From: Rhinopithecus roxellana
Taxonomy: Eukaryota; Chordata; Mammalia; Primates; Cercopithecidae
Assembly (NCBI RefSeq): GCF_007565055.1
Contig: NC_044568.1
Location: 44,410,156-44,474,155 of the forward strand
DNA length: 64,000 bases
Reading direction: 5' to 3'
Each line of letters starts with the position of its first letter. Position 1 is the first letter of the stretch. The position numbers and the translations under genes were made by a program. Under the pieces are notes generated by a model. The model made no database searches. It saw only the letters and a list, made by a program, of their open reading frames with translations, and was not told the DNA's origin. Shown here one piece after another: positions 23,912 to 36,721 of this stretch.

Positions 23912-26900
23912 CAGAAAACAGTGTTAACAAACTGATCACTGAAGAAAAACGTGTAACTCTGTGAGTTGCATTCACACATGGCAATGGAGTTCCCAGAAGG
24001 CTTCATTCCAGTTTTAATCTGAGGATATATACTTTTTCACCATAGCCCTCAATGAGCTCCCAAATATCCTTTGGAGAATCCACGACAACAGTGTTAGCAA
24101 ACTGTTCCAAGAAGGGAAGGGTGGAATTCTCTGTGATGAAGTCACACATCAGAAAGCAATCTCTCAGAAAGCATCTCTCTAGTTATTATGTGAGGATATT
24201 TCCTTTTCCACCATGGGCCCCTTTGGCCTCCCAAATATCACTTTGCAGTTTCCACCAAAAGAGTGTTAGCAAACTGCTTCCTGAGGTCTAAGGTGTAAGT
24301 CTGTGAGATTTACTTACTGATCGGAAAGAAGTTTCTCAGAAAGCTTCTTTCACGTTTGGAACTGTTGAAATTTCCTTTATCAGCGTAGGCCACAATGTAA
24401 TCCAAAGAAGCCATTCTCAGGTTACTGAAAGACAGTGTTAAAGGACTGCTCCCCGAAACGTAAGTGTAACTCTGTGAGATGAATTTACACATCGCCAAGA
24501 AGTGTCTAGGAAAGCTTCCTTCTAGTTTTCATCTGAGGATATTTCCTTTGACACAGTAACCTTCATTGCACTATGAATTATCTAATTGCAGATTTCCAGA
24601 AAACTGTGTTAACAAACTGATCACTGAAGAGAAAAGTGTAACTCTGTGAGTTGCATTCACACATGGCAATGCAGTTTCTCAGAAGGCTTCTTTCCAGTTT
24701 TAATCTGAGGATATTTCCTTTTTCACCATAACCCTCAATGAGCTCCCAAATATCACTTTGCAGAATCACGACAACAGTGTTAGCAAACTGTTCCAAGAAG
24801 GGAAAGGTGGAACTCTGTGATGAAGTAACACGTCACAACGCAATCTCTCAGAAAGCTTCTCTCTAGTTATTATGTGAGGATATTTCCTTTTTCACCATGG
24901 GCCCCTGAGGGCTCCGAAATATCACTTTGCATTTTCCACCAAAAGAGTGTTAGCAAACTGCTTCCTGGGGTCTAAGTTGTAAGTCTGTGAGATAACACAC
25001 TGATCAGAAAGAAGTTTCTCAGAAAGCTTCTTTCACGTTTTGAACTGAGGAAATTTCCTTTATCAGCGTAGGCCTCGATGCGATCCAAAGAAGCCCTCCT
25101 CAGGTTCCACAAAGATAGTGTTAATGGACTGCTCCACGAAACATAAGTGTAACTCTGTGAGATGAATTCACACATCACGAAGAAGTTTCTCAAGAAAGCT
25201 TCTTTCTAGTTTTCATGTAAGGATATTTCCTTTGTCACCGTAAGCTTCATTGCGCTATGAGTATCTAATTGCGGATATCCAGAAAACTGTGTTAACAAAG
25301 TGATCACTGAAGAGAAACGTGTAACTCTGTGAATTGCATTCACACATGGCAATGCAGTTTCTCAGAAGGCTTCTTTCCAGTTTTAATCTGACGATATTTG
25401 CTTTTAACCATACCCCTCAATGAGCTCCCAAATATCACTTTGCAGAATCCACGACAACAGTGTTATCAAACTGTTCCAAGAAGGGAAGGGGGGATCTCTG
25501 TGTGATGACATCATACATCGGAAAGCAATCTCTCAGAAACCTTCTCTCTAGTTTTTGTGTGAGGATACTTCCTTTTTCACCATGGTCCCCTATGGGCTCC
25601 CAAATATCACTTTGCAGAATCCACGACAACAGTGTCAGCAAACTGTTCCAAGAAGGGAAGGTGAAACTCTGTGTGATGAAGTAACACGTCACAAAGCAAT
25701 CTCTCAGAAAGCTTCTCTCTAGTTATTATGTGAGGATATTCCTTTTCACCATGGGCCCCTAAGGGCTCCGAAATATCACTTTGCATTTTCCACCAAAAGA
25801 GTGTTAGCAAACTGCTTCCTGAGGTCTAAGTAGTAAGTCTGTGAGATGAACACACTGATCACAAAGAAGTTTCTCAGAAAGCTTCTTTCACGTTTTGAAC
25901 TGAGGAAATTTCCTTTATCAGCGTAGGCCTCGATGCGATCCAAAGAAGCCCTCCTCAGGTTCCACAAAGATAGTGTTAATGGACTGCTCCACGAAACGTA
26001 AGTGTAACTCTGTGAGATGAATTCACACATCACGAAGAAGTTTCTCAGAAACCTTTCTAGTTTTCATGTAAGGATATTTCCTTTGTCACCGTAATCTTCA
26101 TTGCGCTATGAAGTATCTAATTGCGTATATCCAGAAAACTGTGTTAACAAAGTGATCACTGAAGAGAAACGTGTAACTCTGTGAATTGCATTCACTCATG
26201 GCAATGCAGTTTCTTAGAAGGCTTCTTTCCAGTTTTAATCTGACGATATTTGCTTTTTAACCATACCCCTCAATGAGCTCCCAAATATCACTTTGCAGAA
26301 TCCACGACAAGAGTGTTATCAAACTGTTCCAAGAAGGGAAGGAGGGATCTCTGTGTGATGAAGTCATACATCGGAAAGCAATCTCTCAGAAACCTTCTCT
26401 CTAGTTTTTGTATGAGGATACCTCCTTTTTCACAATGGTCCCCTATGGGCTCCCAAATATCACTTTGCAGAATCCACGACAACAGTGTTAGCAAACTGTT
26501 CCAAGACGGGAAGTGTGGAACTCTGTGTGATGAAGACACATAACCGAAAGCAATCTCTCAGAAAGCTTCTCTCTAGTTTTTATGTGAGGATACTTCCTTT
26601 TTCACCATGGGCCCCTAAGGGCTTCCAAATATCACTTTACAGAATCCACAACACAGTGTTATCAAACTGTTCCAATAAAGGAAGGGTGGAATTCTGTGTG
26701 ATGAAGTCACACATGAGAAAGCAATCTCTCAGAAAGCTTCTCTCTAGTTATTATGGGAGGATATATCCTTTTTCACCATGGGCCCCTACGGTCTCCCAAA
26801 TATCACTTTGTAGTTTCCACGAAAAGAGTGTTAGCAAAACTGCTTCCTGAGGTCAACGTTGTAGGTCTGTGAGATGAACTCACTGATCATAAAGAAGATT

Positions 26901-28310
26901 CTCAGAAATCTTCTTTCACGTTTTTGAACTGATGAAATTTCCTTTATTAGCGTAGGCCTCAATGCGATCCAAAGAAGCCCTTCTCAGGTTCATCAAAGAC
27001 AGTGTTAATGCACTGCTCCACGACAAATAAGTATAACTCTGTGAGATGAATGCACACATCACAAAGAAGTTTCTAAGAAAGCTTCTTTCTAGTTTTCATC
27101 TGAGGATATTTCCTTTGTCACCGTAAGCATCATCTCGCTACGAAGTATCTAATTGCAGATTTTCCAGAAAACTGTGTTAAAAAATCATGACTGAAGAGAA
27201 ACGTGTAACTCTGTGAGTTGCATTCACACATGGCAATGCAGTTTCTCAGAAGGCTTCTTTCCAGTTTCAATCTGAGGTTATTTCCTGTTTGACCATAGCC
27301 CTCAATGAGCTCCCAAATATCACTTTGCAGAATCCACGACAACAGTGTTAGCAAACTGTTCCAAGAAGGGAAGGGTGGAACTCTGTGTGATGAAGTCACA
27401 CATCAGAATGCAATCTCTCAGAAAGATTCTCTCTAGTTTTTATGTGAGGATACTTCCTTTTTCACCATGGCCCCCTACGGGCTCCCAAATATCACTTTGC
27501 AGAATCCACGACAACAGTGTTAGCAAACTGTTCCAAGAAGGGAAGGGTGGAACTCTGTGTGATGAAGTCACACATCAGAAAGCAATCTCTCAGAAATCTT
27601 CTCTCTAGTTATTATGAGAGGATATTTCCTTTTTCACCATGGGCCCCTATCGGCTCCCAAATATCACTTTGCATTTTCTACGAAAACAGTATTAGCAAAC
27701 TGTTTCCTGAGGTCTAAGTTGTAAGTCTGTGACATGAACTCACTTATGAGAAAGAATTTTCTCAGAAATCTTCTTTCACGTTTTGAACTGATGAAATTTC
27801 CTTTATCAGCGTAGACCTCAGTGCGATCCAAAGAAGCCCTTCTCAGGTTCCTCAAAGACAGTGTTAATGGACTGCTCCACGAAACATAAGTGTAACTCTG
27901 TGAGATGAATTCACATATCTCCAAGAAATTTATCAGAAAGCTTATTTCTAGTTTTCAACTGAGGATATTTTCTTTGTCACCCTAAGCTTCAGTGGGTTAT
28001 AAAGTATCTAATTGCAGATTTCCCGAAAACTGTGATTACAAACTTATCACTTAAGAGAAACGTGGAACTCTGTCAGTTGCATTCACACATGGCAATGCAG
28101 TTTCTCAGAAGGCTTCTTTACAGTTTTAATCTGAGGATATTTAATTTTTCACAATAGTCCTCAATGAGCTCCCAAATATCACTTTGCAGAATCCATGACA
28201 ACAGGGTTAGCAAACTGTTCCAAGAAGGGAAGGGTGGAACTATGTGTGATGAAGTCACACATCAGAAAGCAATCTCTCAGAAAGCTTCTTTCAAGTTATT
28301 ATGTGAGGAT
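23912..28310 (+). repeat. 8.4-kb macro-repeat, copy 1 (first half)
   Basis: Aligns to 32316-36721 at an offset of 8,404-8,412 bp, with the same cassette series and shared private variants such as 'ggcaatggagttcccagaag', 'gtgtctaggaaagcttcc' and 'ttgacacagtaacc'. Identity is about 99% by eye. Many differences are one-base homopolymer indels in this copy (for example 'aaggatattccttttcacc'-type shortening), as expected near a contig end. The whole unit would be 49 monomers. Confidence 0.9.
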
Positions 28311-29037
28311 ATTCCCTTTTTCACCATGGGCCCCTACGGGCTCCCAAATATCACTTTGCAGAATCCACGACAACAGTGTTTGCAAACTGTTCCAAGAAGG
28401 GAAGGGTGGAACTCTGTGTGATGAAGTCACACATCAGAAAGCAATCTCTCAGAAAGCTTCTCTCTAGTTATTATGTGAGGATATTCCTTTTTCACCATGG
28501 GCCCCTATGAGCTCCCTAATATTACTTTGCAGTTTCCACGAAAAGAGTGTTAGCAAACTGCTTCCTGAGGTCTAAGTTGTAAGTCTGTGAGGTGAAATCA
28601 CTGATCAGAAAGAAGTTTCTCAGAAAGCTTCTTTCACGTTTGGAACTGATGAAAGATCCTTTATCAGCGTAGGCCTCAATGCGATCCAAAGGAGCCTTTC
28701 TCAGGTTCCTCAAAGACAGTGTTAATGGACTGCTCCACCAATCATAAGTGTAACCCTGTGAGATGAATTCACACATCACCAAGAAGTTTCTAAGAAAACT
28801 TCTTTCTACTTTTCATCTGAGGATTTTTCCTTAGTCACCATAAGCTTCATTGTGCTATGAAGTATCCAATTGCAGATTTCCAGAAAACTGTGGTAACAAA
28901 TTGATCACTGAAGGGAAACGTGTAACTCTGTGAGTTGCATTCACATATGGCAATGCAGTTTCTCAGAAGGCTGCCTTCCAGTTTTAATCTGAGGATATTT
29001 CCTTTTTCACCATAGCCCTCAATGAGCTCCCAAATAT
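28250..29037 (+). repeat. 1,545-bp-offset duplicated segment, copy 1
   Basis: Nearly identical to 29795-30582, offset 1,545 bp (nine monomers: one A-B-C-D plus one A-B-B-C-D cassette). Shared private variants include 'gcttctttcaagttattatg', 'gaaagatcctttatcagc' and 'ggctgccttccag'. The two copies bracket a less similar cassette. Confidence 0.85.
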
Positions 29038-29794
29038 GAATTTGCAGAATCCATGACAACAGTGTTAGCAAACTGTTCCAAGAAGGGAAGGGAGGAACTC
29101 TCTGTGATGAAGGCACACGTAAGAAAGGAATCTCTCAGGAAACTTCTCTCTAGTTATTATGTGAGGATATTTCCTTGTTCACCATGGGCCCCTATGGTCT
29201 CCCAAATATCTCTTTGCAGTTTCCACGGAAAGAATGTTAGCAAACTGCCTCCTGAGGACAAAGGTGTAAGTCTGTGAGATGAACTCACTGATCAGAAAGA
29301 ACTTTCTCAGAAAGCTTCTTTCACGTTTTGAACTGTTGAAATTTCCTTTATCAGCGTAGGCCTCAAGGCGATCCAAAGAAACCCTTCTCAGGTTCCTCAA
29401 AGACAGTGTTAATGGAATGCTCCAAGATATGTAAGTGTAACTCTGAGAGATGAATTCACACTTTACCAAGCAGTTTCAAAGAAAGCTTCCTTCTAGTTTT
29501 CATCTGAGGATATTTCCTTTGTCACCGTAAGCATCATTGTGCTATGAAGTATCTAATTGTAGATTTCCAGAAAACTGTGTTAACAAACTGATCACTGAAG
29601 AGAAACGTGTAACTCTGTGAGTTGCATTCACACATGACAATGCAGTTTCTCAGAAGGCTTCTTTCCAGTTTTATTCTGAGGATATTTCCTTTTTCACCAT
29701 AGCCCTCAATGAGCTCCCAAATATCACTTTGCAGAATCCATGACAACAGTGTTATCAAACTGTTCCAAGAAGGGAAGGGTGGAACTCTGTGTGA

Positions 29795-30582
29795 TGAAGT
29801 CACACATCAGAAAGCAATCTCTCAGAAAGCTTCTTTCAAGTTATTATGTGAGGATATTCCCTTTTTCACCATGGGCCCCTACGGGCTCCCAAATATCACT
29901 TTGCAGAATCCACGACAACAGTGTTTGCAAACTGTTCCAAGAAGGGAAGGGTGGAACTCTGTGTGATGAAGTCACACATCAGAAAGCAATCTCTCAGAAA
30001 GCTTCTCTCTAGTTATTATGTGAGGATATTCCTTTTTCACCATGGGCCCCTATGAGCTCCCTAATATCACTTTGCAGTTTCCACGAAAAGAGTGTTAGCA
30101 AACTGCTTCCTGAGGTCTAAGTTGTAAGTCTGTGAGGTGAAATCACTGATCAGAAAGAAGTTTCTCAGAAAGCTTCTTTCACGTTTGGAACTGATGAAAG
30201 ATCCTTTCTCAGCGTAGGCCTCAATGCGATCCAAAGAAGCCTTTCTCAGGTTCCTCAAAGACAGTGTTAATGGACTGCTCCACCAATCATTAGTGTAACC
30301 CTGTGAGATGAATTCACACATCACCAAGAAGTTTCTAAGAAAACTTCTTTCTACTTTTCATCTGAGGATTTTTCCTTAGTCACCATAAGCTTCATTGTGC
30401 TATGAAGTATCCAATTGCAGATTTCCGGAAAACTGTGGTAACAAATTGATCACTGAATGGAAACGTGTAACTCTGTGAGTTGCATTCACATATGGCAATG
30501 CAGTTTCTCAGAAGGCTGCCTTCCAGTTTTAATCTGAGGATATTTCCTTTTTCACCATAGCCCTCAATGAGCTCCCAAATAT
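29795..30582 (+). repeat. 1,545-bp-offset duplicated segment, copy 2
   Basis: Partner of 28250-29037. Similarity falls off after 30582, where this copy reads 'tttcaggatacacgaccac' against 'tttgcagaatccatgacaac'. Confidence 0.85.
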
Positions 30583-32315
30583 CACTTTTCAGGATACACG
30601 ACCACAGTGTTAGCAATCTGTTCCAAGAAGGGAAGGGTGGAATTCTGTGTGATGAAGTCACATATGCGAAAGCAATGTCTCAGAAAGCTTCTCTCTAGTT
30701 TTTATGTGAGGATACTTCCTTTTTCACCATGGGCCCCTAAGGGCTCCCAAATATCACTTTGCAGAATCCACGACAACAGTGTTTGCAAACTGTTCCAAGA
30801 AGGGAAGGGTGGAACTCTGTGTGATGAAGTCACACATCAGAAAGCAATCTGTCAGAAAGCTTCTCTCTAGTTTTTATGTGAGGATACTTCCTTGTTCACT
30901 CTGGGCCCCTATGGGCTCCCAAATATTACTTTGCACAATCCAGGACAACAGTGTTAGCAAACTGTTCAAAGAAGGGAAGGTTGGAACTCCGTGGGATGAA
31001 GTCACACATCAGAAAACAATCTCTCAGAAAGCTTCTCTCTAGTTATTAAGTGAGGTTATTTCCTTTTTCACCATTGGCCTCAATGAGCTCCCAAATATCA
31101 CTTTGCAGTCTCCAAGAAAAGAGTGGTAGCAAACTGCTTCCTGAGTTCTAAATTGTAAGATTGTGAGATGAACTCACTGATCAGAAGGAAGTTTCTCAGA
31201 AAGCTTCTTTCACCTTTTGAGCTGATGAAATTTCCTTTTTCAGCATAGGCCTCAATGCGATCCAAAAAAGCCCTTCTCACGTTCCGCAAAGACACTGTTA
31301 ATGGACTCCTCCACGAAACATAAGTGTAACTCGGTGAGATGAATTCACACATCACCAAGAATTTTCTAAGAGAGCTTCTTTCTAGTTTTCATCTGAGGAT
31401 ATTTCCTTTATCACCGTAAGCTTCATTGCGCTATGAAGTATCTCATTGCAGATATCCAGAAAACTGTGTTAACAAACTGATCGCTGAAGAGAAACGTGTA
31501 ACTCTGTGAGTTGCATTCACAAATGGCAATGCAGTTTTTTAGAAGGCTTCTTTCCAGTTTTAATCTGAGGATATTTCCTTTTTCATCATAGCCCTCAAGG
31601 AGCTCCCAAATATCACTTTGCAGAATCCACAAAAACAGTTATAGCAAACTGTTCCAAGAAGGGAAGGGTGGAACTCTGCATGATGAAGTCACATATCAGA
31701 AAGCAGTCTGTCAGAACGCTTCTCTCTAGTTCTTATGTGAGGATACTTCTTTTTTCAACATGGGCCCCTATGGGCTCCCACATATCACTTTGCAGAATCC
31801 ACGACAACAGTGTTAGCAAACTGTTCCAAGAAGGGAATGGTGGAACGCTAAGTGATGAAGTCACACATCAGAAAGCAATCTCTCAGAAACCTTCTCTCTA
31901 GTTATTATTTGAGGATTTTTCCTTTTCCACTATGGGACCCTATGGGCTCCCAAATATCACTTTGCCGTTTCCACGAAAAGAGTGTTAACAAACTGCTTCC
32001 TGAGTTCAACATTGTAAGTCTGTGAGATGAACTCACTGATCAGAAAGGAGTTTCTCAGAAAGCTTCTTTCACGTTTTGAACTGATGAAATTTCCTTTATC
32101 AGCGTAGGCCTGAATGCGATCCAAAGAAGCCCTTCTCAAGTTCCTCAAAGACAGTCTTAATGGACTGCTCCACGACACATAAGTGAAACTCTGTGAGATG
32201 AATTCACATATTACGAAGAAGTTTCTCAGAACGCTTCTTTCTGGTTTTCATCTGAGTATACTTCCTTTGTCACCGTAAGGTTCATTGCGCTATGAAGTAT
32301 CTAATTGCAGATTTC

Positions 32316-35300
32316 CAGAAAACAGTGTTAACAAACTGATCACTGAAGAAAAACGTGTAACTCTGTGAGTTGCATTCACACATGGCAATGGAGTTCCCAG
32401 AAGGCTTCATTCCAGTTTTAATCTGAGGATATATACTTTTTCACCATAGCCCTCAATGAGCTCCCAAATATCCCTTTGGAGAATCCACGACAACAGTGTT
32501 AGCAAACTGTTCCAAGAAGGGAAGGGTGGAATTCTCTGTGATGAAGTCACACATCAGAAAGCAATCTCTCAGAAAGCATCTCTCTAGTTATTATGTGAGG
32601 ATATTTCCTTTTCCACCATGGGCCCCTTTGGCCTCCCAAATATCACTTTGCAGTTTCCACCAAAAGAGTGTTAGCAAACTGCTTCCTGAGGTCTAAGGTG
32701 TAAGTCTGTGAGATTTACTTACTGATCGGAAAGAAGTTTCTCAGAAAGCTTCTTTCACGTTTGGAACTGTTGAAATTTCCTTTATCAGCGTAGGCCGCAA
32801 TGTAATCCAAAGAAGCCATTCTCAGGTTACTGAAAGACAGTGTTAAAGGACTGCTCCACGAAACGTAAGTGTAACTCTGTGAGATGAATTTACACATCGC
32901 CAAGAAGTGTCTAGGAAAGCTTCCTTCTAGTTTTCATCTGAGGATATTTCCTTTGACACAGTAACCTTCATTGCACTATGAATTATCTAATTGCAGATTT
33001 CCAGAAAACTGTGTTAACAAACTGATCACTGAAGAGAAAAGTGTAACTCTGTGAGTTGCATTCACACATGGCAATGCAGTTTCTCAGAAGGCTTCTTTCC
33101 AGTTTTAATCTGAGGATATTTCCTTTTTCACCATAACCCTCAATGAGCTCCCAAATATCACTTTGCAGAATTCACGACAACAGTGTTAGCAAACTGTTCC
33201 AAGAAGGGAAAGGTGGAACTCTGTGATGAAGTAACACGTCACAACGCAATCTCTCAGAAAGCTTCTCTCTAGTTATTATGTGAGGATATTTCCTTTTTCA
33301 CCATGGGCCCCTGAGGGCTCCGAAATATCACTTTGCATTTTCCACCAAAAGAGTGTTAGCAAACTGCTTCCTGGGGTCTAAGTTGTAAGTCTGTGAGATA
33401 AACACACTGATCAGAAAGAAGTTTCTCAGAAAGCTTCTTTCACGTTTTGAACTGAGGAAATTTCCTTTATCAGCGTAGGCCTCGATGCGATCCAAAGAAG
33501 CCCTCCTCAGGTTCCACAAAGATAGTGTTAATGGACTGCTCCACGAAACATAAGTGTAACTCTGTGAGATGAATTCACACATCACGAAGAAGTTTCTCAG
33601 AAAGCTTCTTTCTAGTTTTCATGTAAGGATATTTCCTTTGTCACCAGTAAGCTTCATTGCGCTATGAAGTATCTAATTGCGGATATCCAGAAAACTGTGT
33701 TAACAAAGTGATCACTGAAGAGAAACGTGTAACTCTGTGAATTGCATTCACACATGGCAATGCAGTTTCTCAGAAGGCTTCTTTCCAGTTTTAATCTGAC
33801 GATATTTGCTTTTTAACCATACCCCTCAATGAGCTCCCAAATATCACTTTGCAGAATCCACGACAACAGTGTTATCAAACTGTTCCAAGAAGGGAAGGGG
33901 GGATCTCTGTGTGATGACATCATACATCGGAAAGCAATCTCTCAGAAACCTTCTCTCTAGTTTTTGTGTGAGGATACTTCCTTTTTCACCATGGTCCCCT
34001 ATGGGCTCCCAAATATCACTTTGCAGAATCCACGACAACAGTGTCAGCAAACTGTTCCAAGAAGGGAAAGGTGAAACTCTGTGTGATGAAGTAACACGTC
34101 ACAAAGCAATCTCTCAGAAAGCTTCTCTCTAGTTATTATGTGAGGATATTTCCTTTTTCACCATGGGCCCCTAAGGGCTCCGAAATATCACTTTGCATTT
34201 TCCACCAAAAGAGTGTTAGCAAACTGCTTCCTGAGGTCTAAGTAGTAAGTCTGTGAGATGAACACACTGATCACAAAGAAGTTTCTCAGAAAGCTTCTTT
34301 CACGTTTTGAACTGAGGAAATTTCCTTTATCAGCGTAGGCCTCGATGCGATCCAAAGAAGCCCTCCTCAGGTTCCACAAAGATAGTGTTAATGGACTGCT
34401 CCACGAAACGTAAGTGTAACTCTGTGAGATGAATTCACACATCACGAAGAAGTTTCTCAGAAACCTTTCTAGTTTTCATGTAAGGATATTTCCTTTGTCA
34501 CCGTAATCTTCATTGCGCTATGAAGTATCTAATTGCGTATATCCAGAAAACTGTGTTAACAAAGTGATCACTGAAGAGAAACGTGTAACTCTGTGAATTG
34601 CATTCACTCATGGCAATGCAGTTTCTTAGAAGGCTTCTTTCCAGTTTTAATCTGACGATATTTGCTTTTTAACCGTACCCCTCAATGAGCTCCCAAATAT
34701 CACTTTGCAGAATCCACGACAAGAGTGTTATCAAACTGTTCCAAGAAGGGAAGGAGGGATCTCTGTGTGATGAAGTCATACATCGGAAAGCAATCTCTCA
34801 GAAACCTTCTCTCTAGTTTTTGTATGAGGATACCTCCTTTTTCACAATGGTCCCCTATGGGCTCCCAAATATCACTTTGCAGATTCCACGACAACAGTGT
34901 TAGCAAACTGTTCCAAGACGGGAAGTGTGGAACTCTGTGTGATGAAGACACATAACCGAAAGCAATCTCTCAGAAAGCTTCTCTCTAGTTTTTATGTGAG
35001 GATACTTCCTTTTTCACCATGGGCCCCTAAGGGCTTCCAAATATCACTTTACAGAATCCACAACAACAGTGTTATCAAACTGTTCCAATAAAGGAAGGGT
35101 GGAATTCTGTGTGATGAAGTCACACATGAGAAAGCAATCTCTCAGAAAGCTTCTCTCTAGTTATTATGGGAGGATATATCCTTTTTCACCATGGGCCCCT
35201 ACGGTCTCCCAAATATCACTTTGTAGTTTCCACGAAAAGAGTGTTAGCAAACTGCTTCCTGAGGTCAACGTTGTAGGTCTGTGAGATGAACTCACTGATC

Positions 35301-36721
35301 ATAAAGAAGATTCTCAGAAATCTTCTTTCACGTTTTGAACTGATGAAATTTCCTTTATTAGCGTAGGCCTCAATGCGATCCAAAGAAGCCCTTCTCAGGT
35401 TCATCAAAGACAGTGTTAATGCACTGCTCCACGACAAATAAGTATAACTCTGTGAGATGAATGCACACATCACAAAGAAGTTTCTAAGAAAGCTTCTTTC
35501 TAGTTTTCATCTGAGGATATTTCCTTTGTCACCGTAAGCTTCATCTCGCTACGAAGTATCTAATTGCAGATTTCCAGAAAACTGTGTTAAAAAAATCATG
35601 ACTGAAGAGAAACGTGTAACTCTGTGAGTTGCATTCACACATGGCAATGCAGTTTCTCAGAAGGCTTCTTTCCAGTTTCAATCTGAGGTTATTTCCTGTT
35701 TGACCATAGCCCTCAATGAGCTCCCAAATATCACTTTGCAGAATCCACGACAACAGTGTTAGCAAACTGTTCCAAGAAGGGAAGGGTGGAACTCTGTGTG
35801 ATGAAGTCACACATCAGAATGCAATCTCTCAGAAAGATTCTCTCTAGTTTTTATGTGAGGATACTTCCTTTTTCACCATGGCCCCCTACGGGCTCCCAAA
35901 TATCACTTTGCAGAATCCACGACAACAGTGTTAGCAAACTGTTCCAAGAAGGGAAGGGTGGAACTCTGTGTGATGAAGTCACACATCAGAAAGCAATCTC
36001 TCAGAAATCTTCTCTCTAGTTATTATGAGAGGATATTTCCTTTTTCACCATGGGCCCCTATCGGCTCCCAAATATCACTTTGCATTTTCTACGAAAACAG
36101 TATTAGCAAACTGTTTCCTGAGGTCTAAGTTGTAAGTCTGTGACATGAACTCACTTATGAGAAAGAATTTTCTCAGAAATCTTCTTTCACGTTTTGAACT
36201 GATGAAATTTCCTTTATCAGCGTAGACCTCAGTGCGATCCAAAGAAGCCCTTCTCAGGTTCCTCAAAGACAGTGTTAATGGACTGCTCCACGAAACATAA
36301 GTGTAACTCTGTGAGATGAATTCACATATCACCAAGAAATTTATCAGAAGCTTATTTCTAGTTTTCAAGTGAGGATATTTTCTTTGTCACCCTAAGCTTC
36401 AGTGGGTTATAAAGTATCTAATTGCAGATTTCCCGAAAACTGTGTTTACAAACTTATCACTTAAGAGAAACGTGGAACTCTGTCAGTTGCATTCACACAT
36501 GGCAATGCAGTTTCTCAGAAGGCTTCTTTACAGTTTTAATCTGAGGATATTTAATTTTTCACAATAGTCCTCAATGAGCTCCCAAATATCACTTTGCAGA
36601 ATCCATGACAACAGGGTTAGCAAACTGTTCCAAGAAGGGAAGGGTGGAACTATGTGTGATGAAGTCACACATCAGAAAGCAATCTCTCAGAAAGCTTCTC
36701 TCTAGTTATTATGTGAGGATA
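32316..36721 (+). repeat. 8.4-kb macro-repeat, copy 2 (truncated by L1)
   Basis: Second start of the cassette series n = 1,1,2,3,2,2. The final B monomer stops at 'gtgaggata' (36713-36721), where the L1 begins. Within it, C-D-A-B stretches around 33328-34050 and 34188-34951 also repeat at about 856-860 bp (five monomers), the same sub-repeat seen at 24972-26540 in copy 1. Confidence 0.9.

Larger units (their letters stand above)
23912..36721 (+). repeat. Alpha-satellite block I, A-B(n)-C-D cassettes
   Basis: Tandem monomers of about 171 bp, reverse-complementary to the usual way alpha satellite is written. Four types are told apart by their opening words: A 'cagatttccagaaaactgtg', B 'cagaatccacgacaacagtg', C 'cagtttccacgaaaagagtg', D 'caaagacagtgttaatggac'. 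They follow a strict A-B(n)-C-D order, with n = 1,1,2,3,2,2,1,2,3,2, then 1,1,2,3,2,2 up to the L1. Where a CENP-B box would lie, monomers read (reverse complement) 'ggtgaaaaaggaaatatc', a pJ-alpha/A-type site. Open frames of 60-97 codons recur only because each monomer lacks stops in some frames. Confidence 0.95.

Noticed and set aside
23727..24006. Open frames crossing the N run, and likewise at 41924-42357
   Set aside because: They contain about 33 unknown residues from placeholder N and have no meaning.
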